Assembly: GCA_027001345.1 (NCBI GenBank)
Contig: JALTMS010000472.1
Location: 1 to 12,826 of the forward strand
Direction of reading: 5' to 3'
Length of the DNA stretch: 12,826 nucleotides
From: Acidobacteriota bacterium
GTDB taxonomy: Bacteria > Acidobacteriota > Polarisedimenticolia > J045
The stretch's first letter is position 1. Each line of letters begins with the position of its first letter. Position numbers and translations under genes: made by a program. The notes under the pieces are model-generated. The model made no database searches and was not told the DNA's origin. It worked only from the letters and a program-made list of their open reading frames with translations. Shown one piece after another: positions 1-6,248 of the stretch.

Positions 1-471
1 GATTCCTTCGTCACCGTCGAGCTTTATCCGGACGGTGCGAAGGACTCCAACTTCGACTTCTCCTTCGGCTTGAGAACCTCCGGCGTCGGCAGCTCTCACC
101 GCTCTTATCGCTGCAAGGTCGAACGCTTGACGGATCGCCACACGATTCGCTTCAACAAGTTCTATGACGGCATCAAGGGCTTGTCGGCGGGACCGTGGGA
201 GGGCGACCTGGGGCCGCCTCCGTGGCGTGTGCGCTTCGAAGCAACGACCCAGGAGCCGTCACCGGGCCAGTTCCAGGTCACTCTTTCGGCCTACACCTGG
301 GATGGCAGTGCGTGGGTTCTGCGGGCGTCCTTCGTCGATGACGGCGCCAGTGGCAACTCGAGCTGGGATGCCACGCCTCGCATTCTCACCCCCGGGCACG
401 TGGTGCTCTCCAACGAGAAGCAGGGCCAGGTGCACTACCGGCAGATGCAGGCGGGCCGACTGCTGCCGTAG
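1..471 (+). CDS. C-terminal part of a beta-rich, possibly lectin-like protein (5' end missing)
   Basis: The frame is open from the first base of the window to a TAG stop, giving 156 residues of a C-terminus; the real start lies upstream. The visible part is rich in short alternating hydrophobic/polar stretches (FVTVELY, FDFSFGL, WRVRFEAT, FQVTLSAYTW, HVVLSNEK), as expected for beta strands. The pattern of a ligand-free strand pair, a Trp-rich strand and a final 'GHVVLSN' strand resembles concanavalin-A-like or LamG jelly-roll domains found at the ends of secreted proteins. I do not recognise a specific family and no catalytic motif is visible. Two cysteines are not paired in any recognisable motif (one Cys is seen, in YRCKVE). 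A TTG at 70 could act as an internal start, but the coding pattern continues upstream of it, so truncation by the window edge is preferred. It converges on the methyltransferase gene. Confidence 0.8.
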   Translation, partial: DSFVTVELYPDGAKDSNFDFSFGLRTSGVGSSHRSYRCKVERLTDRHTIRFNKFYDGIKGLSAGPWEGDLGPPPWRVRFEATTQEPSPGQFQVTLSAYTWDGSAWVLRASFVDDGASGNSSWDATPRILTPGHVVLSNEKQGQVHYRQMQAGRLLP

Positions 472-498
472 CCCGAATGGCACCAAGATCGGGGCGGA

Positions 499-1731
499 TC
501 ACTTCCCGTCGTGTGAGCACAAGGCCAGGGCCTCGACCTGGTCGGTCTGGGGCATCATGTCCACCGGCACGACCCGTTGCACTTGGTAGCCTCCCTCCAC
601 CAGCCGCGTCAGATCTCGCGCCAGAGTGTGGGGATTGCAGGAGAGATAGGCCAGGCGCCGGGCGGGGTGCGCGATCAGTGCATCGAGAACTGCGCGCCGG
701 CAGCCGGGGCGGGAGGGGTTGAGCACCACCCGGTCGGCCGGCTGTTCGCGGCGCAGCGGTGGGTAGAGATCTTCCACCGCACCGGCTATCAGGCGACAGC
801 GGGCTGCCAGACCCCAGCGTTCAGCGTTGGCTCGGGCACAGGTGACGGCGCCAGTATCGGCTTCGATCCCGAGCAAGCGCTCGCCTTCTTCCAGCAGGGC
901 CAGACCGTGCAGGCCCGAGCCGCAGTAGAGGTCGTGCAGTGGTCCTCGGCGACCCAGATGTCTGCCCATCAGCGTGTGGAGTGCGGGCAGCAGCGACAAG
1001 TTGAGCTGGACAAAGGCTCCTGCAGCAACCTGCAGGGCAGGGGCATCGGTATCGATTCGGACGTGGAGTCGGTCGCTGCCGTGGAGCGTCCGGCTGACCT
1101 CGCCGAAGACGTAGGATGAGCGTACGGGGTTGTAATTGACCCTGATCCCCTCGAGAGGAAGGGCCTCGGTCAGCTCCGCCAGGGGCAGGTCGATCGGCGT
1201 TTCAGGGGGGACTTCGAGGACCAGGCCGAGCTGAAGCGTCGGGCCGTCGCCTTCCTGGAGATCGATGTACTTGATCGGTCCCCGGGGGACCGCCAGCCGG
1301 TGGCTGGCCAGCCAGCGTCGGAGTGTCGCCGTCGCCTGATCGAGTAGCGGACGATGCACGGCACAGTGGGGCAGATCGACGATCCGGCGGCTGCCCCGCT
1401 CGAACAAGCCGATTTTGACCCGGCCCGTCTCGCAGCTCACCGCGAGCTTGGCCCGATTGCGGTAGGCCGTCGATTGCTCCGAAGCGAGCGTCGGGGCGAG
1501 GGGAAGATCGGCCAGCAGCGGCTCAGCGCTGAGAATCTCGGCCAGCACCTGCCGCTTGTAGACCAGTTGCTCGGCATAGGACGAGCCGATCAGGGCGCAG
1601 CCGCCGCAGGTCTGCGCCACCGGGCAGGAGCAGGCATCGGGCGCATCGGCTGCCTGCGGCGGCAGGGGAAGAGCGCTCTGGCGCGAGGGTTGGGGCTTGC
1701 GTCGATGGTTTCTGGGCTGCGCGCGGCTCAC
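499..1731 (-). CDS. RNA (uracil-5-)-methyltransferase, TrmA/RlmC/RlmD family, RlmC-like
   Basis: This 410-residue protein is a SAM-dependent enzyme that methylates C5 of a uracil, most likely in 23S rRNA. It has the family's iron-sulfur cysteines, C36-x5-C42-x2-C45 (CGGC) plus C123 (LPHC). A substrate segment YRNRAKLAV follows at 90-98, the SAM motif DLYCGSGLHGL at 267-277, catalytic Cys365 in LSCNPHTLARDL and the general base Glu400 in DQVEALAL. There is no N-terminal TRAM domain, and the usual Asp of the DPPR motif is Asn338 (LNPSRPG). Both traits are shared with E. coli RlmC (U747 of 23S rRNA) rather than RlmD, but target specificity cannot be assigned safely. The first 30 residues are basic and Pro-rich. 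The GTG start overlaps the acpH stop (GTGA), with a GAGG Shine-Dalgarno at 1739-1742, so translation is probably coupled. Confidence 0.93.
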   Translation of the reverse strand: MSRAQPRNHRRKPQPSRQSALPLPPQAADAPDACSCPVAQTCGGCALIGSSYAEQLVYKRQVLAEILSAEPLLADLPLAPTLASEQSTAYRNRAKLAVSCETGRVKIGLFERGSRRIVDLPHCAVHRPLLDQATATLRRWLASHRLAVPRGPIKYIDLQEGDGPTLQLGLVLEVPPETPIDLPLAELTEALPLEGIRVNYNPVRSSYVFGEVSRTLHGSDRLHVRIDTDAPALQVAAGAFVQLNLSLLPALHTLMGRHLGRRGPLHDLYCGSGLHGLALLEEGERLLGIEADTGAVTCARANAERWGLAARCRLIAGAVEDLYPPLRREQPADRVVLNPSRPGCRRAVLDALIAHPARRLAYLSCNPHTLARDLTRLVEGGYQVQRVVPVDMMPQTDQVEALALCSHDGK

Positions 1732-2312
1732 CGGAGCGCCTCGTGATCGAGTCCATCGCCGAAGGCGACGGCCTGGGGAAAAAACGCGAGAAAGTCGCTT
1801 TCCAGGGCGTCGTAGTGACGCTGCAGCTCACGTCCCCCCTGGTCGAGGCCGTTGCTTCGGCGAATGCGCCGCGAGACGCTGCCCAGCGCGCGATCGATGC
1901 CTTCCACTGAGACGTAGGAGCCGAGCAGATCGATGCGGGCCATCGCCTCGATGCGCGGTCGCAGCTCGGTCGATTCCGAGCGGCACAGGAGCTGGCGATA
2001 CATGCGCTGGCAGAACGCCGTCAGCGGCTGATGGTGGAAGGTGTTCCAGTGACGAGCCAGGTAGTGATCGAAGAAGATGTCCACCATCACGCCGCGGAAA
2101 TGGCGGTAGGTCGGATCGATGCGGCGTTTGGCGCGGAGAAAGGCCGGGTGAGTGTCGGTGAACGAGTCGAGCCTGCGGTGGTGCCAGACGGCTCGCCGCA
2201 CCTCCGCCGGTTCGAGGGCCTCCACCGGGCCTCGCAGCACATCCCCGAGCAGCGTGCCCGCGGGGCAGAGGCTTCGCCGCTCGGCCAGTAGCAGGTGGGC
2301 GAGGTAGTTCAT
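1728..2312 (-). CDS. acpH: Acyl carrier protein phosphodiesterase (AcpH family)
   Basis: The 194-residue product matches the AcpH family in length (E. coli AcpH is about 193 residues) and along its whole sequence. Known members remove the 4'-phosphopantetheine arm from holo-ACP, turning over the prosthetic group in the cytoplasm. Family hallmarks visible are the N-terminal MNYLAHLLLA, GTLLGDVLRG (Asp24), the HD-like HHRRLDSFTD (His44, His45, Asp49, Asp53), the MVDIFFDHYLARHW block (Asp78, Asp82, His83, His88) and LQRHYDALESDFLAFFP near the C-terminus. It is the first gene of a leftward pair, and its TGA stop overlaps the GTG start of the methyltransferase. No convincing Shine-Dalgarno precedes the ATG; instead a TATAAC lies only six bases upstream, so the mRNA may be leaderless. 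Assignment to the family is firm; activity is inferred. Confidence 0.93.
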   Translation of the reverse strand: MNYLAHLLLAERRSLCPAGTLLGDVLRGPVEALEPAEVRRAVWHHRRLDSFTDTHPAFLRAKRRIDPTYRHFRGVMVDIFFDHYLARHWNTFHHQPLTAFCQRMYRQLLCRSESTELRPRIEAMARIDLLGSYVSVEGIDRALGSVSRRIRRSNGLDQGGRELQRHYDALESDFLAFFPQAVAFGDGLDHEALR

Positions 2313-2318
2313 GGACCA

Positions 2319-2324
2319 GTTATA
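2319..2324 (-). promoter_or_regulatory. acpH: Candidate -10 element for acpH (possible leaderless start)
   Basis: On the minus strand the sequence GGGTATAACTGGTCC directly precedes the acpH ATG. TATAAC is a good -10 hexamer, but it ends only six bases before the start codon. Transcription would therefore begin at or next to the ATG and leave no room for a ribosome binding site, and none is seen. No good -35 is visible at a 17-base spacing (CTGCTC). This is a motif-level inference. Confidence 0.3.
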
Positions 2325-2413
2325 CCCGAGGAACTGACACAGAGCAGGAAGAGGGGCAGAATGGGCGTCTACCAGCCGGCGGGTCGGACCGGCGAATCGT
2401 CATGTCGAACGGC

Positions 2414-2419
2414 AGGAGG
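2414..2419 (+). promoter_or_regulatory. Shine-Dalgarno supporting a GTG start
   Basis: A perfect AGGAGG sits eight bases before the GTG at 2428. It fixes the start of the CYTH-CHAD gene and places the ExExK motif at residues 4-8, as expected for this family. Confidence 0.8.
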
Positions 2420-2427
2420 TAGCGCGC

Positions 2428-3990
2428 GTGCACGAGGAGTGGGAAATCAAGCTCTCGTCCCCTGTTCCGCTCGATACCGCGGCCATCGGATCCGTCGCGC
2501 GCCAGGCGGGGTTCGAGGTCGATGACCGTGGAGCCCACGAGCAGGTCGACGACTACCTCGATACCGAGCGACTCGATCTGTCCCGAGGTCGCGGCGGGCT
2601 GAGGGTTCGAACGAAATCCGGTCAGCGCACGCTGACGTTCAAGAACGCCGGCTCGAGGAAGGGCGACGCCTTTCGTCGCCTCGAAGTGGTCGGCGCCTGG
2701 GAGCAGGATGTCTTGCCTGGATCCGCCGCCGAGCTTCCTCCGTCGGTCCGGCGCCACGTCGAGCCACTGATCTACTCGCGCCCCCTGGAGGGGCTGATGC
2801 GGCTCGAGACCAGGCGCCATGCGCTGGCTCTCCGGCACCCCCTGTCGGGCGCCCGGGCCGAACTCGCCATCGACCGGGTGGAGAGCGGGTCGGGGGCCTG
2901 CCGCGCGACGCCCTTCGCCGAACTCGAGATCGAAGCTCTCGAAGGGGATTCTCGCCCCTGGCAGGAATTGGCTGAGCAACTGAAGGGAGGATTCGGGCTG
3001 ACGACCTCGGCGCACAACAAGCTCGAGCAGGCCCTGCTCCTTGCTGGCCGTCAGCTTCCCGCCCCACGCAAGAAAACCCCCCTCGTCTCCTCGATGCCTT
3101 TGCGGGAGGCGGCGCGAGAGGTCTTCCGGCGGCATTTTTATCGGCTACAGCGTGAAGAGCCAGGTACCCGCCTGGCGGAAGACATCGAGGCTTTGCACGA
3201 CATGCGGGTCGCCTCTCGCAGGTTGCGGGCCGCGTTCCGTCTGCTCTCCGGCGCCTTCTCCGCCGGTCAGCTCGATGCCTTCAATCGACTGATGAGCCGT
3301 ACCGGTCAGGTTCTCGGTCATGCCCGCGATCTCGATGTCTTTCTCGAAGCTTTGCCGGCCTTGCGTGCCAGCGTGCCGGAAGCCCTGGTCGAAGATCTCG
3401 AACCTTTCGAGGCCCTGGTAGTCGAACACCGCCGCCGCGAGCAGCAGCGCATTCTTACCTGGCTGAGCAGCGCCACTCGTCTGCGGGCTTGCGAGCGTTT
3501 CGAGTTGTTTCTCGAGCGCCCGCCCGCCCGTGCTCGTGGGTTGGCCATGGAGGTCGGGCAGGTGGCTCCCGGTCTGGTGCTCAGCGCCGCCCGGCGCGTC
3601 TACCGTCGGGGCGCCAAGATCGGTCGCAAGGCGCCGCCGGCCAAGCTGCACCGTCTGCGCATCGCGATGAAGAAGATGAGATATGCGATGGAGGATTTCT
3701 CCGATCTCTATGGCAAACGGCTCAGCGGCTTCGTTCGCGCTTGCCGCGAGCTACAAGACGTGCTCGGCGCTTTCAATGACGCCGACGTGACGCTTCACTG
3801 GGTCGGCGAATTCGTCGACAAGCGGGGACATCGCCTCTCGCGGCGCACCTTACTGGCAGTGGGGAGCCTGATGGGCGTGCTGGCCGCGAGGCGGGAAGAG
3901 GCACGGGACGATTTCAGGGCTGCCTGGAGGCGCTTTGACAAGGACTCGGTACGGCGCGAACTCAACAGCGCCTTGCTATCCGATCTGTGA
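2428..3990 (+). CDS. CYTH and CHAD domain-containing protein
   Basis: This is a 520-residue two-domain protein. The CYTH domain (about 1-205) is a triphosphate-tunnel fold. It shows the signature ExExK (E4, E6, K8), the DDYLDT strand with Tyr43 and Asp45, the basic strand residues Arg59 and Arg61, Lys72, and the acidic ELEIEAL strand near 165-171. Together these line a tunnel that binds inorganic or organic triphosphates with divalent metal. After a Pro/Lys linker (about 211-217), the CHAD domain (about 225-505) is an alpha-helical, His/Arg/Lys-rich fold. Its two repeated signatures are LHDMRVASRRLRAAF (His257) and LHRLRIAMKKMRYAME (His408). CHAD domains of this kind bind polyphosphate. The likely role is tripolyphosphate hydrolysis or polyphosphate-granule association. 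No polyphosphate kinase is nearby. The M1 peptidase starts 51 bases downstream and may be cotranscribed. Confidence 0.93.
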   Translation: MHEEWEIKLSSPVPLDTAAIGSVARQAGFEVDDRGAHEQVDDYLDTERLDLSRGRGGLRVRTKSGQRTLTFKNAGSRKGDAFRRLEVVGAWEQDVLPGSAAELPPSVRRHVEPLIYSRPLEGLMRLETRRHALALRHPLSGARAELAIDRVESGSGACRATPFAELEIEALEGDSRPWQELAEQLKGGFGLTTSAHNKLEQALLLAGRQLPAPRKKTPLVSSMPLREAAREVFRRHFYRLQREEPGTRLAEDIEALHDMRVASRRLRAAFRLLSGAFSAGQLDAFNRLMSRTGQVLGHARDLDVFLEALPALRASVPEALVEDLEPFEALVVEHRRREQQRILTWLSSATRLRACERFELFLERPPARARGLAMEVGQVAPGLVLSAARRVYRRGAKIGRKAPPAKLHRLRIAMKKMRYAMEDFSDLYGKRLSGFVRACRELQDVLGAFNDADVTLHWVGEFVDKRGHRLSRRTLLAVGSLMGVLAARREEARDDFRAAWRRFDKDSVRRELNSALLSDL

Positions 3991-4027
3991 CCGCTCGCCC
4001 TCGGGCGGGTGGACGGTCACCAACCGC

Positions 4028-4033
4028 AAGGAG
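4028..4033 (+). promoter_or_regulatory. Shine-Dalgarno deciding the M1 peptidase start
   Basis: AAGGAG lies eight bases before the ATG at 4042. An in-frame GTG at 4009 would add 11 residues, but the Shine-Dalgarno would then fall inside the coding sequence, so 4042 is preferred. Confidence 0.75.
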
Positions 4034-4041
4034 ACCCTCTC

Positions 4042-5808
4042 ATGGGACGCATGGACCCTCATTCCTACACCGACCCCGATCAGGCCAGCACGCGCCATAT
4101 GGATCTCGAGTTGACCGTTGATTTCGCCGCCCGCCGGCTGCGAGGCGTGGTTCGCCTCGATTTTGCCGAGGCCGGCAGCGGTCCCGTGGATCTCGATACC
4201 AGGGATCTGACCATCGAGGCGGTCGAGACTGCCGACGGCACTCCCCTCGACTTTCATCTGGCGGATCCCGAGGGTTTCATGGGAGCACGCCTGCGTATCG
4301 AGCGGCCGGCGGGCGTGGATTCGCTTCGCATCCGCTACGCGACCTCGCCCGAAGCCTCGGCGCTGCAATGGCTCGAGCCGCAGCACACCGCGGGCGGCAA
4401 CCATCCCTACATGTTCAGCCAGTGCCAGCCGATCCATGCGCGCTCGATGGTGCCCGTACAGGACTCGGCTCGGGTGCGTTTCAGCTACTCGGCGCGCATC
4501 ACGGTCCCCCGGCCGCTGAAGGCAGTGATGTCGGCAGCTCCAGGGGAGGAAGCGCGGGGTGAGACCAGTTCGGTGTTCAGCTTCGAGATGCCTCAGCCGA
4601 TTCCCTCCTACCTGCTGGCCATCGCGGTCGGGAACCTGGCCTCGCAGGATGTGGGCCCGCGTTCGAGGGTCTATGCCGAGCCGGAGCAACTCGAGGCCGC
4701 GGCGTGGGAATTTGCCGAGATCGATCGCATGCTGCTGGCGGCGGAGGGTCTGTTCGGGCCCTATCGCTGGGACCGCTTCGACTTCATCGTCATGCCGCCG
4801 GCCTTCCCTTACGGTGGGATGGAGAATCCGCGCCTGACCTTCCTGACGCCCACCCTGCTTGCCGGCGATCGCTCGCTGGTCAACGTTCTGGCCCACGAGC
4901 TGGCCCACTCCTGGACCGGCAACCTGGTGACCAACGCGACGATGAACGACTTCTGGCTCAACGAGGGTTTTACGGTGTGGGCCGAGCGCCGCATCCTCGA
5001 GGCCCTGGCGGGCGAAGACGCGGTGGCGCTGGCTGCCGCCATCGGGCGCCACGGCCTGGAGGAGGATATTCAACGATTTGGCGAGGACTCGCCGCTGACC
5101 CGGCTCGAGAATGATCTGGCCGGCATCGATCCCGACGAGGTCTACTCTCAGGTTCCCTACGAGAAGGGCTGTCTGCTGGTGCAGTTGATCGAGAAGACCG
5201 TCGGCCGGCAAGCCTTCGACCGCTTCATCACTCGCTACATGGATCGCTTCGCCTTCACCTCCATCACGACTGCCGAGTTCGAGGCCTTCTTCCACGAGGA
5301 GCTGCCGGGAGTTGCCGAGAAGATCGGGATGGATGCCTGGATCCACGGGCCCGGCATTCCGGCCAACGCCCCCGTCTTCCACTCGCGACAGCTCGAGGAG
5401 ATCACGGCGCTGGCGGCAAGCTGGGCCGATGGCGAGCGCCCCGATCCCCAAGTCGCGCGAGAGTGGTCCGCCGAGCTGTGGCAGATCTACCTCCAGCGTC
5501 TGCCTCGGCCGATCAGCGTGGACGACTGCGCGTGGCTCGATCAGACCTTCTCGCTGACCGACAGCGGCAACTGCGAGATTCTCTGCCAGTGGTTGCTGAT
5601 CGCGGCGGCTTCGGGCTGGGAGCCGGCCTACCCCAGGATTCGCTCGTTCCTCGGTTCGGTGGGCCGGATGAAGTACCTCAAGCCGCTGTACACGGTTCTT
5701 CACGCTCACGAGCGGACGCGGGCCATGGCTGCTGAACTCTTCGCGGCCTATGGCGATCGCTACCATCCCATCGCTCGGGGCGGACTGGAGTCGATCCTCA
5801 GCGCCTGA
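4042..5808 (+). CDS. M1 family aminopeptidase, leukotriene A4 hydrolase type
   Basis: The 588-residue product is a zinc aminopeptidase of the LTA4-hydrolase branch of M1. The N-terminal beta domain (about 1-195) contains the branch-typical PYMFSQCQPIHARSMVPVQD. The catalytic domain has the exopeptidase motif GGMEN (258-262) and HELAH-x18-E, giving zinc ligands His285, His289 and Glu308 with catalytic Glu286. DPDEVYSQVPYEKG holds Asp365, Tyr368 and Tyr373, which align with human Asp375, Tyr378 and Tyr383. A helical C-terminal domain (about 450-588) ends in GRMKYLKPLY, whose Arg542 and Lys544 align with the peptide-carboxylate-binding Arg563 and Lys565 of the human enzyme. No signal peptide or membrane segment is visible, so it is probably cytoplasmic and processes di- or tripeptides. 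Epoxide hydrolase activity should not be assumed. A strong hairpin follows six bases after the stop. Confidence 0.95.
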   Translation: MGRMDPHSYTDPDQASTRHMDLELTVDFAARRLRGVVRLDFAEAGSGPVDLDTRDLTIEAVETADGTPLDFHLADPEGFMGARLRIERPAGVDSLRIRYATSPEASALQWLEPQHTAGGNHPYMFSQCQPIHARSMVPVQDSARVRFSYSARITVPRPLKAVMSAAPGEEARGETSSVFSFEMPQPIPSYLLAIAVGNLASQDVGPRSRVYAEPEQLEAAAWEFAEIDRMLLAAEGLFGPYRWDRFDFIVMPPAFPYGGMENPRLTFLTPTLLAGDRSLVNVLAHELAHSWTGNLVTNATMNDFWLNEGFTVWAERRILEALAGEDAVALAAAIGRHGLEEDIQRFGEDSPLTRLENDLAGIDPDEVYSQVPYEKGCLLVQLIEKTVGRQAFDRFITRYMDRFAFTSITTAEFEAFFHEELPGVAEKIGMDAWIHGPGIPANAPVFHSRQLEEITALAASWADGERPDPQVAREWSAELWQIYLQRLPRPISVDDCAWLDQTFSLTDSGNCEILCQWLLIAAASGWEPAYPRIRSFLGSVGRMKYLKPLYTVLHAHERTRAMAAELFAAYGDRYHPIARGGLESILSA

Positions 5809-5814
5809 AGTGCA

Positions 5815-5846
5815 GCCGGCGGTGGGCTCCGTGGCCCACCGCCGGC
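5815..5846 (+). terminator. Strong GC-rich hairpin after the M1 peptidase gene
   Basis: Two perfect 13-base arms, GCCGGCGGTGGGC (5815-5827) and its complement (5834-5846), flank a six-base TCCGTG loop. It begins six bases after the peptidase stop codon, so a transcription end or mRNA 3'-protecting hairpin is likely. No T-tract follows, so classical intrinsic termination is not supported on the plus strand. Confidence 0.6.
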
Positions 5847-6006
5847 GCCTGCTCGTCGGGTGGGTCCAGGGCGAGCGGGATCTGCATCAGTGCGCCTCCG
5901 GTTCGTCGGGGGTGGGGGGCCTGGTTCCGTCTGGGATCGACAGATGTGCTCCGGCGGAAATTTTCCTTGTTCCGAAGTGCGTTCTCTTGTGATGAAGACG
6001 TCTGAA

Positions 6007-6024
6007 AGGCGAAAGCCTTCGCCT
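6007..6024. repeat. Perfect 7-bp inverted repeat in the leader region
   Basis: AGGCGAA and TTCGCCT flank a four-base AGCC loop. It may be an RNA hairpin in the 5' leader of the downstream gene or an operator; its role is unknown. An alternative shorter pairing (AAGGC-GAAA-GCCTT, with a GNRA loop) uses the same bases. Confidence 0.4.
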
Positions 6025-6233
6025 GCTCCCGGCTGCACTCCAAGTTGCTGCAATGTAAAGATTTGGTCACAGAAAAGGAGAGCACCTGGGGACTGTTTTG
6101 GAAGATTCTTGGGCTAAATGGGATTGAATTGAGATAAGTTTCCTCTTTTTGCCCTGTTCTCGGGTCTGACCTGTCGTACAAGTAAAGGGCACCGGTGAGC
6201 CACGCCTGTGGTGGGCGGGGCTCGCCCGGCAAT

Positions 6234-6240
6234 GAGGAGG
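6234..6240 (+). promoter_or_regulatory. Shine-Dalgarno deciding the propeller/thioredoxin gene start
   Basis: GAGGAGG is followed after eight bases by the ATG at 6249, and the signal peptide begins directly there. An in-frame GTG at 6195 would add 18 non-hydrophobic residues in front of the signal peptide and is rejected. Confidence 0.85.
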
Positions 6241-6248
6241 CCAGGGCA

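Larger units (their letters stand above)
5847..6248. other. Non-coding region upstream of the propeller/thioredoxin gene
   Basis: About 400 bases contain no convincing gene. The first 90 or so bases are as GC-rich as the neighbours. From about 5955 to 6185 the sequence becomes clearly AT-richer (runs such as GGAAATTTTCC and CCTCTTTTTGCC), as expected of a promoter and leader. A small perfect hairpin, AGGCGAA-AGCC-TTCGCCT, lies at 6007-6024, and a GCTGCA is repeated at about 6031-6036 and 6047-6052. I could not find a -35/-10 pair that I trust, nor a riboswitch class I recognise. The region must contain the promoter for the following two-gene unit, because the peptidase hairpin closes the upstream one. 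Confidence 0.6.

Noticed and set aside
3976..5766. 596-codon minus-strand open frame antisense to the M1 peptidase
   Set aside because: It is a shadow frame typical of GC-rich codon usage. The plus-strand frame has every catalytic motif of the peptidase and a good Shine-Dalgarno.
6195..6248. Upstream GTG start adding 18 residues to the exported fusion protein
   Set aside because: The GAGGAGG at 6234-6240 would lie inside the coding sequence, and the extra residues would displace the signal peptide from the N-terminus.
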